NCBI GenBank assembly: GCA_963849485.1
Contig: CAWKIF010000114.1
Coordinates: 1-64,000, forward strand
Length of the DNA: 64,000 nt
Direction: 5' to 3'
Origin: CAVTWJ01 sp963849485
GTDB lineage: Bacteria; Oederibacteriota; Muellerivitia; Muellerivitales; Muellerivitaceae
Notes under the pieces: generated by a model
The model's input: the letters and a program-made list of their open reading frames with translations, nothing else
What the model was told of the DNA's origin: nothing
The model's database searches: none
Translations under genes and position numbers: made by a program
Part shown: positions 25,802 through 34,805 of the stretch, piece after piece
Layout: each line of letters starts with the position of its first letter
Position numbering within the stretch: position 1 is the stretch's first letter

Positions 25802-27322
25802 ATGAACGCACAAACCGCTTATGACGAACTGTTGAAACGCATGAAGGAAATCGCGCTTCTGGGTAATACTGCCGAGGTCCTGGGATGGGACCAGGAAGTT
25901 AATATGCCAGCCGCCAACGCCCCCTACCGAGCCGAGCAGGAATCCCTCTTGGCCGGAATGATCCACCAGAAATTCACCGACCCCCAGGTGGGGGAATGGA
26001 TCGCCTCCGCCGAAACCTCCAAGGGTCTCACCGGCGACCCCCTGTCGGCAAGGGCGGTGAACCTGAGGGAATGGCACCGGTCTTACGACCGGTCCGCGAA
26101 ACTGCCCCAATCGCTGGTCGAGGAAATGGCCCGGGTCAGTTCCAACGCTCAGGTGGAATGGGTGGAGGCCCGCAAGGCGAGCGACTACAAACGGTTCCAG
26201 CCTTGGCTGGAGAAAATCCTAAAACTGGTCCAAGAGCAGGCCAAGTGCTACGGTTACAAAGACCACCCCTACGACGCCTTGTTGGAGGATTACGAGCCGG
26301 GCCTAACCACGAAAAAGCTGGATACCCTCTTCCCACCCTTAAGGGACCGGCTTTCCAAGCTCTCGGCCAAGATCACGTCTTCCAAGCGCCAGCCGAATCT
26401 TTCGATTCTCAAGAGGCCTTGTCCGGTCCCGGCCCAGCAGGTCTTCTGCCGGAAACTAGCCGAGGCGATCGGTTTTGACTTTAACCGGGGCCGGATAGAC
26501 GTATCCGCCCATCCCTTCACCACCGGGCTAGGGCCCGGGGATACCCGCATCACCACCCGCTTTGAGGAGACCAACTTCGAGAACGCCTTTTTCTCGACCC
26601 TTCATGAGGCCGGGCACGGCATCTATGACCAGGGTCTGCCACATGATTTGGAACTTTACGGCACTCCCCGCGCCTCAGCGGTTTCCCTAGGCATCCACGA
26701 GTCCCAATCCCGCCTTTGGGAAAACCTAGTGGGACGCAGCCGGACTTTTTGGAATTTTTTCTTCCCAGAGTTGAAAAAAGCCTTTCCCGGAACCTTTGAC
26801 GACCTGACGGTGGATCAATTCCACTTCGCCATCAACCACTCGGCGCCCTCTTTCATCCGCACAGAATCGGATGAGGTGACCTACAACCTGCACGTCTGCC
26901 TGCGATATGAAATTGAAACCGATCTATTGACCGGAAAATTGAAGACCACGGATGTGCCGGGTCGTTGGAACGAATTGATGGTGAAATACCTAGGGGTGAC
27001 CCCACCCGATGATTCCAAGGGATGCTTGCAGGATGTGCATTGGAGCCATGGCAGTTTCGGCTACTTCCCTACCTACACCCTGGGCAATCTATTCTCGGCC
27101 CAATTTTTCGAGGCCGCCGAAAAAGAAATAGGGACTTTTGGCGGTAAATTCGAACAAGGGGATTTCAAACAATTGAAAGCATGGCTGAACAAAAACATCC
27201 ACGCGAAGGGCCAGACCTATTTGGCCGGGGATTTGTGTCTCAAGGTCACGGGTAAGGAACTTTCCCCCGAGCCCTTTTTGAAATACTTGGACGGGAAATT
27301 CGGCACGCTTTACGGATTTTGA
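25802..27322 (+). CDS. Carboxypeptidase Taq (M32 metallocarboxypeptidase)
   Basis: Cytoplasmic zinc carboxypeptidase, 506 residues, of family M32. The zinc motif HEAGH occurs in STLHEAGHGIYDQGL (near residue 275). Downstream, IHESQSRLWEN supplies the third metal ligand, and ESDEVTYNLHV and SAPSFIRTESDEV fit the conserved helices. Residues releasing C-terminal amino acids with broad specificity are known for the family. The ATG at 25802 has AAGGAG seven bases upstream. It is likely monocistronic, with a palindromic repeat just upstream. Confidence 0.93.
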   Translation: MNAQTAYDELLKRMKEIALLGNTAEVLGWDQEVNMPAANAPYRAEQESLLAGMIHQKFTDPQVGEWIASAETSKGLTGDPLSARAVNLREWHRSYDRSAKLPQSLVEEMARVSSNAQVEWVEARKASDYKRFQPWLEKILKLVQEQAKCYGYKDHPYDALLEDYEPGLTTKKLDTLFPPLRDRLSKLSAKITSSKRQPNLSILKRPCPVPAQQVFCRKLAEAIGFDFNRGRIDVSAHPFTTGLGPGDTRITTRFEETNFENAFFSTLHEAGHGIYDQGLPHDLELYGTPRASAVSLGIHESQSRLWENLVGRSRTFWNFFFPELKKAFPGTFDDLTVDQFHFAINHSAPSFIRTESDEVTYNLHVCLRYEIETDLLTGKLKTTDVPGRWNELMVKYLGVTPPDDSKGCLQDVHWSHGSFGYFPTYTLGNLFSAQFFEAAEKEIGTFGGKFEQGDFKQLKAWLNKNIHAKGQTYLAGDLCLKVTGKELSPEPFLKYLDGKFGTLYGF

Positions 27323-27351
27323 GATCAATCAGGCTTTAACGGGCAAGCTTC

Positions 27352-27732
27352 TCATCTGTTCATGTTGACTTCAGGAACCAGCGATAGATATTTCCTCAAC
27401 GCTTCCTCGTCCTTTTCTTTCATGGACTCGAAATGAAGCCCCCCTCCGCTCTCGTTGGACCAAACCACCTGCGCGTAAGCCGAGATGATTTGGGAAGTCT
27501 TGGGGATCGTGATTTCCAAGCGCAGGATACTGCCCACCTCGAGAACATGATCGGCGACCAGATAAACTCCCCCCAAGCTGACGTCAAAGGTATGGCTGAT
27601 TTGGTCTTTTTGGTTATGGTCGAGGGCCTTTTTCATTTCATTAGGTTCTTCAATGACCCGGTACTTCACGGGGATATTAAGTGAAAACCTAGGGTGAAGC
27701 CTTTTTTCGACGACCATATTTGCTTCTGGCAT
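27352..27732 (-). CDS. PilZ-domain protein (candidate c-di-GMP receptor)
   Basis: A 126-residue protein made of one PilZ beta-barrel. The switch motif is EKRLHPRF (RxxxR type, near residue 10) and the second ligand motif DVSLGGVYL (D/NxSxxG). PilZ domains bind cyclic di-GMP and pass the signal to pili, flagella or enzymes. Nothing nearby shows its target. No diguanylate cyclase GGDEF protein was seen in the window. Confidence 0.85.
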   Translation of the reverse strand: MPEANMVVEKRLHPRFSLNIPVKYRVIEEPNEMKKALDHNQKDQISHTFDVSLGGVYLVADHVLEVGSILRLEITIPKTSQIISAYAQVVWSNESGGGLHFESMKEKDEEALRKYLSLVPEVNMNR

Positions 27733-27772
27733 TGACGATTTCCTTTAAGAGTCTCTAACCAAAACCTAATTA

Positions 27773-27882
27773 ACCGCCAAGACGCCAAGAACAACTAAGG
27801 AAATAAAAGTTTAAAATCCTTTAAAACCATATTGTTTTTGTCTTTCTTGGCGAACTTTGCGGCTTGGCGGTAAAAATTGCCT
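27773..27882. repeat. Palindromic repeat with CCGCCAAGACGCCAAG arms
   Basis: The left arm is AACCGCCAAGACGCCAAGAA. The right arm reads TTCTTGGCGAACTTTGCGG then CTTGGCGGT, so its reverse complement begins ACCGCCAAG as the left arm does. About 55 AT-rich bases lie between. It occupies the gap upstream of the PilZ gene. The same family recurs at 30223-30397. Confidence 0.7.
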
Positions 27883-27993
27883 TTGATTTAAGGTTTTGTT
27901 AGAGGTTCTAAATCAAAATTCTTAACTTGAGCCTTTTGTAGAGCTTACTCTTTATTTAATGGGAATACATCGGGGTGATGAATTAAGAAGGGC

Positions 27994-28527
27994 TTACTTA
28001 TAAGTCATTGTTCTTTTTCGTTTTTGACTTCTTCCATCCGGGTCTTTCCAAAAAGCCTCAATTTCAAACGATATCCCGGTTGCGCGGTCAAAAGTCCCAT
28101 GGCCAATAAGGACCTTTTCGTGTGGTTTTAATAGCGGGATAGTTTTGTCCCGCGCCGGGGTAAAGGATGGCATGGGCCTGTTGCCAAATGGGGTTGTTTT
28201 AAAGGTCACTTCCCTGATCTCAACATTTCCAATATTCCGGGCGGAAAGGTCAAAAGCGGTTGATGATTTTCTTTCGAGGGTGAAATGAACTGATCCATTC
28301 CTATTCCCGCCCTCGTAATTAATCGGTTTTCCTTGTGGTTTACGAACTGGCTGGCCCTGGGGGATGGCAGCCCAACGAGTGCTACCCGCCGCCCACATCG
28401 CAATGACTAACGAAAAAACAGAAATCATGTCGGACCGGGTCCAGTTCGGGATAAGGAAATACAATCCGAATGCAAGTACCAGCCCAACCAAAACCATTCC
28501 ACTAAAATGGAAAAAGAACTTTTTCAT
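27994..28527 (-). CDS. Membrane protein of unknown function
   Basis: A 177-residue protein with two hydrophobic helices at about residues 5-27 and 33-50, then a soluble C-terminal domain of beta-rich character (FDLSARNIGNVEIREVTFK, partial: DLSARNIGNVEI). The pattern, with SARNIG followed by polar strands, is like a small Ig-fold or nucleotide-free adaptor, but I do not recognise a family. The start ATG at 28527 has GGAAGG about seven bases upstream; an earlier start would lengthen the cytosolic leader. It lies after the CcsA gene on the same strand, 63 bases downstream, and may be cotranscribed. Confidence 0.5.
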   Translation of the reverse strand: MKKFFFHFSGMVLVGLVLAFGLYFLIPNWTRSDMISVFSLVIAMWAAGSTRWAAIPQGQPVRKPQGKPINYEGGNRNGSVHFTLERKSSTAFDLSARNIGNVEIREVTFKTTPFGNRPMPSFTPARDKTIPLLKPHEKVLIGHGTFDRATGISFEIEAFWKDPDGRSQKRKRTMTYK

Positions 28528-28590
28528 ATTAAAACCTTCCCGCCTATCTCTTTTTGGATTGTCCTGAATAAAACTTTTCATCTGTTTGGT

Positions 28591-30423
28591 TTAAACAGTT
28601 TTAACGGCCTTCGCACTTTTCGCCTTTAAACCCACCACCGTTACCAGGATGATTTCCAGGGCCACGAAAGTACAGACATAAGGGAGTCCACCCTTGGAAA
28701 AGCCATAACTGTGCAGGCCTACACCCAGCACGAAATTCACGCCATACCAGGCCATCAGAACCCCCAAAAAGGCTGAAACGACGCCGATGATGAATCCCTT
28801 ATCCTTCAGCCAACCCGCTAACCGGCCGTGAAGGATGGCCACATAGCCGATGAGCGCGATTAAGGCCCAGGTTTCCTTAGGGTCCCAACCCCAAAACCTA
28901 CCCCAGGAATAATTGGCCCAGACCCCGCCCAAAATGGTCCCCGCCGCCAATAGCACAACCCCCACTTGAACCACCCGGTAAAGAAGGCGGGTTTGCCGCT
29001 TCAAACGGTCCGGGTCATTGCCGTGGGCCCAAAGGGTCCAAAGGCAAACATGTCCGATGCCCAGTGAAAGTAGGAAAGCCGCGTAACTGAGGGTGATGGT
29101 CAAAACGTGAATGGTTAGCCAAAAATTGCTGCGCAAGACTGGCTCCAGGGGCTGAATGGAGGGGTCCAAGACCGTCGGCACATTGTCCGCCAAAACGAAC
29201 CCGATGACCGCCAAGACGGACCCCGCCATGGCGAATTGCCGGTTCTTGAAGATCAGCTCAAAGCTGAGGGCGAAGACCGTCATGCCGAAAGTCACCCAGA
29301 TGAGCGACTCGTACATGTTGGAAACCGGGGGCCGGCCCGCGATGAGGCAACGCAAGGAGAAACCATAAGCGCTTAATAGAATTCCCCCGATAAAAAGACT
29401 GAACCCTGGCCAATAAAGGCCCCTTACTCCAAGCATGGCCGAGAGACCCATGAGTAGGAAGGCGGTCAGCTGGACGATCCAGGCCCATCGGAATGGTTTT
29501 AGGCTGTTGTACTGCACTTCCAGGTTGATCTTACCCTCATCAGGCGAGTCCTTCCCCCCGATCTGGCGAAGAAGCTGCCTGAAATCGCCGCAAGCGGCGG
29601 AAAACCCGGGCGCGTCCCCTTTTTTATAGCTTTCCATCACTCGGGCAAAACTGGTCAGGATGGCCTTGGCGGCCTCGGGCATCTTGTCCCCATCCCGTTC
29701 ATAGGCCCGGCGGAAATCATCCAGTGAGGCCCACTTTTGCGTGGTGGGATCAGGCACGGGGATAAGGTTCAGGGCCGTTCCCGATTCGATGTCTTCCAGC
29801 CTCTGCAGGCGGCCGAAGACCGATAGGGCCTCCTTTTCCATGGGGTCCAGGGTCATCTTTTTTTGCTGCTTTCCGAATGAGGCGTTGGCGTAAGCAATAA
29901 ACCCTTCGTTATGGATGAGGGAAACGGGCATGGCTCTTTTTTGGTCCTTGGGGATGCCCAGCATGTCCTTGAGCCCCAGGTTTTCCACCAATACGCACTC
30001 TTTCGAGTCCCAGGGCCCTGGCTGGACGATCCATTCCATCAGGGTTTTGAGCGAATCCTTGTCCTCAAACCTCTCCTGCCCGGTGACCATACGCACGTTC
30101 TCGCGCGCGAAGGTATCCATGGGTTTTACCCGGCCTCCATCCTGGATGGGAATTCGCGCCAGGATCGAAAAATCCAGTCCCTGTGCGAAAACAGGAACAC
30201 ATAAAGACAAAATGAATAAGGCGATTGAACCACCAAGGCGCCAAGACGCCAGGAAAGACTCAAACGATCTCGTAGGAAAAAACAAAAATATTCCTAAAAA
30301 AATTTTTAGATTTAAGCCGGATTTATAAACAATAGTTTTCTCGGTTTTTATTTGACTAAAAAAGACTTTCTTGGCGTCTTGGCGCCTTGGCGGTAAATCC
30401 TTATTTATTTTTAACCTAAGCAT
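28591..30423 (-). CDS. ccsA: Cytochrome c maturation heme exporter CcsA/ResC
   Basis: Part of system II cytochrome c biogenesis: with ResB it moves heme across the membrane and ligates it to apocytochrome c. A long periplasmic N-terminal part (about residues 70-330) precedes about eight membrane helices. The heme-handling WWD-type motif reads WGRFWGWDPKETWAL, and external histidines flank it (for example NFWLTIHVLTIT). The frame starts with ATG at 30423, overlapping the resB gene by eight bases (ATGCTTAG). Its first 80 codons include a palindromic repeat, giving odd segments PPRRQDAKK and ASWRLGG before the apparent signal sequence LFILSLCVPVFAQ. The true start may lie closer to this signal sequence. 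Confidence 0.9.
   Translation of the reverse strand: MLRLKINKDLPPRRQDAKKVFFSQIKTEKTIVYKSGLNLKIFLGIFLFFPTRSFESFLASWRLGGSIALFILSLCVPVFAQGLDFSILARIPIQDGGRVKPMDTFARENVRMVTGQERFEDKDSLKTLMEWIVQPGPWDSKECVLVENLGLKDMLGIPKDQKRAMPVSLIHNEGFIAYANASFGKQQKKMTLDPMEKEALSVFGRLQRLEDIESGTALNLIPVPDPTTQKWASLDDFRRAYERDGDKMPEAAKAILTSFARVMESYKKGDAPGFSAACGDFRQLLRQIGGKDSPDEGKINLEVQYNSLKPFRWAWIVQLTAFLLMGLSAMLGVRGLYWPGFSLFIGGILLSAYGFSLRCLIAGRPPVSNMYESLIWVTFGMTVFALSFELIFKNRQFAMAGSVLAVIGFVLADNVPTVLDPSIQPLEPVLRSNFWLTIHVLTITLSYAAFLLSLGIGHVCLWTLWAHGNDPDRLKRQTRLLYRVVQVGVVLLAAGTILGGVWANYSWGRFWGWDPKETWALIALIGYVAILHGRLAGWLKDKGFIIGVVSAFLGVLMAWYGVNFVLGVGLHSYGFSKGGLPYVCTFVALEIILVTVVGLKAKSAKAVKTV
30223..30397. repeat. Palindromic repeat overlapping the ccsA 5' end
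   Basis: The left arm is CCACCAAGGCGCCAAGACGC (about 30230-30249). The right arm is GGCGTCTTGGCGCCTTGGCG (about 30373-30392), whose reverse complement matches all but about one base. The loop is about 120 bases. Both arms fall inside the annotated ccsA frame. It belongs to the same family as the copy at 27773-27882. Confidence 0.7.
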
Positions 30424-31831
30424 TCGCTTCCCCTTTTTTCCAGGTGGGATTCTTGAACCAAAACATCAGTATGATCCCAAAGATCATGACCAGTGCCCCC
30501 CCGTATTTCAAGGCGATCCCCGGATCTCTCCCCACCGCGAAAACCGATATAAATTTCCCATCTGGGTTTTTGGAATAACTGGCCTGAAAGACGGTATAGC
30601 CCGCCTGGTGGAGCGGATGATTCATGTAGATCTGGGTGGGAACCTGGGTGCCTTTTAAGGAATCCATCACGTAAACATCACTGGCATAGGAAGCAGGCTT
30701 GTCGGTGCCAGGGTCGGTCCCGAGGTTGAATTTGATTAATTCAATACCGAAAGGTAGGTTTTTCTGGCGGGGGCCGAAAGCAACCGAGAAGGGTTTTCCG
30801 CTCAATTTGAAGGATTGCTGGCTCTCGTACCCTATCCAACCCTCATGCTTTTCCCCTTCCTTTAAGATCTCATAATGAAGCGCGGGTTCCGGATCGCGCT
30901 GTTCAGGCAGGGCTTCAGCGTCGTATCTCTCGTCCGGAAGGGCCGAGGGGCTGAATTCCTCCACTTTGAACTGCATATCCATCCAACCGGTGGGCGTCTC
31001 GACCCCCACGGGGAAAGGCTGAACCGGGGACCAATCCCCACGATGCCGGGTTTGAAAAAGAAGCTTTCCTGAGGAATCCATAAGGAGTGTAAGGACATTG
31101 GGAGGCAGTTGAGCCCCTTCCTTTTGGACCCTATTCTTCCAATCGGCAGATTTAGCGAAATAGACCGAGGCGGGCCCCAGGTCGATTTGGCCGTAATCCT
31201 TATCGCCCAAAAAGAACCATTGGTCCTGGTGCACGAACGAGCTATTGAGGACCAGGTGAGCGGCCGGCATTCCCTTTTCCCCCTTATCCGCAGGGCGGGA
31301 TAAAACCTTCTTCTGGGCGTTAAAATAATATTGGTTCACCAGCACTAGCCCCCCATCCGCCAATTTCCATGTCCGGGGATGGTCGGGGTTAGGGGCGCCA
31401 AGGGGGAACTGGGCGGAAAAGGTCTCCGGGACCTCCTCCCCAGCCTGGGCGTAGAACGTGGGTTTGTCCTCCTGAAAAACCTGCCCCGCTTCCCCTTCCG
31501 ATAGGGCGATCTGGCCGTCGGTTCCCATGAGCTGGGTGACGAGCGAACCCAGCAGGATGAGCAAAATACCGGAGTGAGTGATGACAAACCCGGTTTGGTG
31601 CTTTTTCCAGGGATATCGGGAAAGGGCCGAACAAAGGACATTCACACCCAAAAGCAGAAGGAAAGCAGCGAACCACCAGGTGGAATAAACGAAATGCTTG
31701 GCGGCCCAAGTGGAATAACGGGATTCCACAATGGTTCCCGCCGCCAAAAGAACCGCTAAAAGAAATAAAAGCGGCATCGCCAGCTTGATCGATGATAGAA
31801 ATTTGAAGATTCTATTGAGAAAAACGCGCAA
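30416..31831 (-). CDS. resB: Cytochrome c maturation protein ResB/Ccs1
   Basis: Membrane partner of CcsA in system II cytochrome c maturation; keeps apocytochrome c in place for heme ligation. Three N-terminal membrane helices (LFLLAVLLAAGTIVES, WWFAAFLLLLGVNVLCSAL, SGILLILLGSLVTQ), a large periplasmic domain of about 300 residues, and a C-terminal helix (YGGALVMIFGIILMFWF) fit the family. TTG at 31831 is chosen because GGAGG lies seven bases upstream; the frame extends seven codons further without a signal. Transcribed with ccsA; the overlap suggests coupled translation. Confidence 0.88.
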   Translation of the reverse strand: MRVFLNRIFKFLSSIKLAMPLLFLLAVLLAAGTIVESRYSTWAAKHFVYSTWWFAAFLLLLGVNVLCSALSRYPWKKHQTGFVITHSGILLILLGSLVTQLMGTDGQIALSEGEAGQVFQEDKPTFYAQAGEEVPETFSAQFPLGAPNPDHPRTWKLADGGLVLVNQYYFNAQKKVLSRPADKGEKGMPAAHLVLNSSFVHQDQWFFLGDKDYGQIDLGPASVYFAKSADWKNRVQKEGAQLPPNVLTLLMDSSGKLLFQTRHRGDWSPVQPFPVGVETPTGWMDMQFKVEEFSPSALPDERYDAEALPEQRDPEPALHYEILKEGEKHEGWIGYESQQSFKLSGKPFSVAFGPRQKNLPFGIELIKFNLGTDPGTDKPASYASDVYVMDSLKGTQVPTQIYMNHPLHQAGYTVFQASYSKNPDGKFISVFAVGRDPGIALKYGGALVMIFGIILMFWFKNPTWKKGEANA

Positions 31832-31908
31832 ACCCCGGCCTCCATGGTTCAAAGGGGACTTATCTTAGGGGGCCTCCTAGGTCAAAACAAGGCTTTGGGC
31901 CGGGAAGG

Positions 31909-32325
31909 CTAGGGGTTCACCGCTTGAGGCATCCTAAAACCCGGGGTGGGGGTAGGTGTCGGCAAAGGCGATAAGTGCATAAAGGCCCGTAACCCATCTA
32001 CGAATTTTCGTAATGTCGCGCTGTCGGGGTTGAGTTCCAAGGCCTTTTCGAAGTTCTTGAGCGTTTCCTTGTAATCCTTCTTGATGTAGTAAACGGTCCC
32101 GAGGGCCTGATAGGCGGGCCAGTAATCCACGTCCTCATCGATCGCGGAGTTGTAATAGGAAATCGCCAAATCGTACTGCTTTTTTTCGAAGGCCCGGGTT
32201 CCCATCCGCACGAAATCAGGAGCATGCTCTTGGGCGAAAAGCAAGGAAGGAATAACTAAGAGGTAAAATCCCCCAATGATCAGAGCCAAGCGTTGAAAAT
32301 ATTTAATCGTGTTTTTCAATTTCAT
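31909..32325 (-). CDS. Exported TPR protein
   Basis: A 138-residue protein with a signal peptide (about residues 1-32, core ALIIGGFYLLVIPSLLFAQ) and two to three TPR units: AFEKKQYDLAISYYNSAIDE and KKDYKETLKNFEKALELNP. ATG at 32325 is preferred over an in-frame TTG at 32334. It ends in a short Pro/Thr tract, SPLPTPTPTPGF. It probably acts as a periplasmic scaffold. It lies between resB and the TPR-barrel gene, all on the minus strand. Confidence 0.7.
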   Translation of the reverse strand: MKLKNTIKYFQRLALIIGGFYLLVIPSLLFAQEHAPDFVRMGTRAFEKKQYDLAISYYNSAIDEDVDYWPAYQALGTVYYIKKDYKETLKNFEKALELNPDSATLRKFVDGLRAFMHLSPLPTPTPTPGFRMPQAVNP

Positions 32326-32357
32326 ATCACCCAAGGTTTATTTTACGTCTAAATGCA

Positions 32358-32400
32358 GAAAAGCGCCCCAGGGAAATCCCCGGAGCGCTTAATTTTTATT
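32358..32400. terminator. Rho-independent terminator after the TPR-barrel gene
   Basis: AAGCGCCCCAGGG (32361-32373) and CCCCGGAGCGCTT (32378-32390) pair across an AAAT loop with one or two mismatches. On the minus strand a run of T follows (CTTTTC), and on the plus strand AATTTTTATT follows, so it may work in both directions. It lies directly after the stop of the gene at 32419-33465. Confidence 0.85.
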
Positions 32401-32418
32401 AACTACTTACAAAATCTG

Positions 32419-33465
32419 CTAAAAATCAATATTCACGCCCGCCGTAATCGGCAGGTAGGAGAAACTTCCACTAACGCTGATATTATCACTCGAGGAACTA
32501 TCGAAGAGCATGCTGTATTCGGCCTGGAGGAAAAGACTCATGTCCGGCCCGAGTGCATACTCGGCCCCCACCCCGATTTCAACCATCGGGTCCGTGTGGG
32601 TTTGGGAGCCTGAAGCGCTGGTCGAGCCTTCTAAACTCTGGACGTAGGAAACAATATAAGAAGGTAGGTTTCCTGAATTAAAAGTGTCTGTGGAGGAATT
32701 ACTTAACATCCCAAAACCAACGCTGGCTGTCAGATAGGGCCGGATCGTGTCACCGTCAAACTTATATTTAATGGACGGGGCAATCTCAATCAACCCAAAG
32801 GAGTTGGTGGATGAGATTGAATAATAATAGGCGCCATAACTGTAAGTGGCGGCAGCAGAGGGTCCGTTGAAATTTAAGTAAGCCAGTTTCAATCCAATCG
32901 CTAAGTGAGGATCCAAGAGATAATAACCAACCACTCCACCTCCAATTCCTGTTCCATAACTGATAGAAGTGGAAGGGCCTGAAGCTATTGATTCGGAATA
33001 ACTAGATCCAACCCCAACCCCGAGATAAGGTTCGATCTCGATATATTTTCCCGCGGTATAACCACTGGTCTTTTTATAGTTTAATCCGGTACCTGCCGCA
33101 GCCGCATTTCCAGGCAGGGGAGGAGTGTTAGAACTGGAACCTACCTGCGTCTGAAGATATTGAATGACCGAGTCCAATTGGGTGTTCGAAGGGTTCAGGG
33201 CCTTGGCCTGCTGGTAGGCCGCCAGGGCTTCCGGTTTTTGTCCTAACTGATAGTAGGAACTACCCAATCCCTGGAAAGCCGCCGCGTTGTTGGGGTCCAA
33301 TGTGGTGGCGTACTTGTAATAGGACACCGCCTTGGTGTAATCCTTGGCCGCGTATAGCTGGTTGCCGTAATTGAGATAGGCGGCGGCATTAGGCGTTTGG
33401 GCGGTCAAAGGAATGTTGGGAAGAAGCAGGAAGAGAAATGCGGCCACAACCAGCAAACGTTTCAT
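32419..33465 (-). CDS. TPR protein with a C-terminal outer-membrane beta-barrel
   Basis: Residues 1-22 are a signal peptide ending LTAQ. Two or three TPR units follow to about residue 110 (AKDYTKAVSYYKYATTLDPN and KPEALAAYQQAKALNPS). After a Pro/Ala-rich linker, residues about 135-348 are an outer-membrane barrel with glycine-rich strands (YLGVGVGSSYSES, GGGVVGYYLLDPHLAIGLKL) and the C-terminal strand ITAGVNIDF, which ends in the expected phenylalanine. The combination of TPR and barrel in one exported chain suggests a surface complex. Function unknown. Confidence 0.75.
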   Translation of the reverse strand: MKRLLVVAAFLFLLLPNIPLTAQTPNAAAYLNYGNQLYAAKDYTKAVSYYKYATTLDPNNAAAFQGLGSSYYQLGQKPEALAAYQQAKALNPSNTQLDSVIQYLQTQVGSSSNTPPLPGNAAAAGTGLNYKKTSGYTAGKYIEIEPYLGVGVGSSYSESIASGPSTSISYGTGIGGGVVGYYLLDPHLAIGLKLAYLNFNGPSAAATYSYGAYYYSISSTNSFGLIEIAPSIKYKFDGDTIRPYLTASVGFGMLSNSSTDTFNSGNLPSYIVSYVQSLEGSTSASGSQTHTDPMVEIGVGAEYALGPDMSLFLQAEYSMLFDSSSSDNISVSGSFSYLPITAGVNIDF

Positions 33466-33633
33466 GAAAGGCCCTCCGCAAATATCAAGATAACAACGAA
33501 TCAGATGATCGAATTAGCAGTATCAAGAATTGTTTTAACGGCATGATAAACCATATTAAAAACACACTCTTGACGGGAAGCGGATGAATTATATCACCCA
33601 TTTTCGGGGTAAATTCCCAGAATATTCGTTTAC

Positions 33634-34380
33634 CTAAGCCTTTGGAGAATGATCCTGAACCGATTCCCCCAAATAAGCTTCCTTTACCTTGGGGTTAGCT
33701 AAAACCTTGTCGGCGGGGCCTTCTAAGATCACGCACCCGGTCTCCAAAACATAGGCGAAATTAGAGATTTCAAGGGCCAATTGGGCGTTTTGCTCCACTA
33801 AAAGAATAGTGGTTCCCTCATGGTTGATTTTCTCAATGATTTCAAAAATCAGCTCGATGACCTGTGGCGCCAGCCCTAAGGACGGCTCATCCAACAAAAG
33901 AAGCTGGGGCCGGGCCATGAGGGCCCGCCCAATCACTAGCATCTGCTGTTCCCCACCCGAAAGCGTCCCGGCGGATTGCCCGCGCCTTTCTTGAAGCCGG
34001 GGAAACAAGGAAAAGACATGATCCAGGTCTTTCTGGATACCCGCTTTATCATGACGGACAAAAGCCCCCAGATCTAAATTTTCCGAGACGGTGAGGTTGG
34101 GGAAAACACCCCGGCCTTCCGGGCATTGGACGATTCCCCGGCGCACCAGCTCATGGGGCGGGATGGAAAGGGTGTCCTCTCCGTGAAAAAAAATGCCGCC
34201 AGAGGAGGCTCGTTTCAATCCCGAAACCGCCCGAAGAACGGTTGATTTGCCCGCCCCATTCGCTCCGATCAAACTGACGATATCCCCTCGACCGACCCTC
34301 AAGCTTACATCCCGAAGCGCCTGGATGGATTCGTAGAAGACGCTTAAATTGGTGATCTCGAGTAGAGGTTTAATATTCAA
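33634..34380 (-). CDS. livF: Branched-chain amino acid ABC transporter ATPase LivF
   Basis: ATP-binding subunit of a HAAT-type amino-acid importer. Walker A is GANGAGKST (near residue 38), the signature is LSGGEQQML, Walker B is LLLLDEPSLG, with the switch histidine-like Q in LLVEQN, typical of LivF. The C-terminal IVLEGPADKVLANPKVKEAYLG is diagnostic. It lies downstream of livG, split from it by a four-helix-bundle gene. No permease or binding-protein gene is in the window, so the transporter is incomplete here or its other genes lie elsewhere. Confidence 0.92.
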   Translation of the reverse strand: MNIKPLLEITNLSVFYESIQALRDVSLRVGRGDIVSLIGANGAGKSTVLRAVSGLKRASSGGIFFHGEDTLSIPPHELVRRGIVQCPEGRGVFPNLTVSENLDLGAFVRHDKAGIQKDLDHVFSLFPRLQERRGQSAGTLSGGEQQMLVIGRALMARPQLLLLDEPSLGLAPQVIELIFEIIEKINHEGTTILLVEQNAQLALEISNFAYVLETGCVILEGPADKVLANPKVKEAYLGESVQDHSPKA

Positions 34381-34402
34381 AATCCGCTCCGGACGATTCT
34401 TG

Positions 34403-34441
34403 CAAAGTTTTAAGTTCTTAGTTTTTAGTTCTTAGTTAATG
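34403..34441. repeat. Left arm of an inverted repeat around the four-helix-bundle gene
   Basis: AGTTTTAAGTTCTTAGTTTT and the following TAGTTCTTAGTT form a sequence that matches the reverse complement of the arm at 34806-34840 in about 27 of 32 positions. The two arms face each other and enclose the small gene between livF and livG. Read as RNA, the element would close a long stem with the gene in its loop. Confidence 0.7.
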
Positions 34442-34448
34442 AAAAAAA

Positions 34449-34793
34449 CTACCGGTTTTTACCTGTAGTTTTAACAATAGCTGTCAACATTCGGGCTAAT
34501 TCCTCAACCTGGGCCAAGGGCTTCGTATAATCTTCACCTTCTAGGTTTGAGGCTTTCATCAATCGAAGCCAATAGCGTGTTTCACGAGCTTCCTTGGAAG
34601 CAATCGACATTTTGGAAAGAAAATCTTTTCTGCTTTTTCCCGCCAAGGCTTCCTCGACATTGGCCCCAATGCTTGTCGCGCTCCGAAGAATTTGTTTTGA
34701 AAGGATAAATTCATTCTTATCCTTCAGCCGTTTATACAGCTTGACGATAGCCAATGAAAACTCAAAGCTCTTTTCCTGGACAATGCTTTTCAC
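34449..34793 (-). CDS. Four-helix bundle protein (23S rRNA intervening-sequence protein family)
   Basis: A 114-residue all-helical protein matching the small four-helix-bundle family that is also found within intervening sequences of 23S rRNA genes. Visible hallmarks are SFEFSLAIVKLYK, LSKQILRSATSIGANVEEA and ETRYWLRLMKASNL. GTG at 34793 is the start, with GAGG seven bases upstream. The gene interrupts the livG-livF operon and is flanked by inverted repeats. The family has no agreed function; nucleic-acid binding or an accessory role in mobile or diversity elements is discussed. Confidence 0.85.
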   Translation of the reverse strand: MKSIVQEKSFEFSLAIVKLYKRLKDKNEFILSKQILRSATSIGANVEEALAGKSRKDFLSKMSIASKEARETRYWLRLMKASNLEGEDYTKPLAQVEELARMLTAIVKTTGKNR

Positions 34794-34805
34794 TTGTTTG
34801 CCTCG

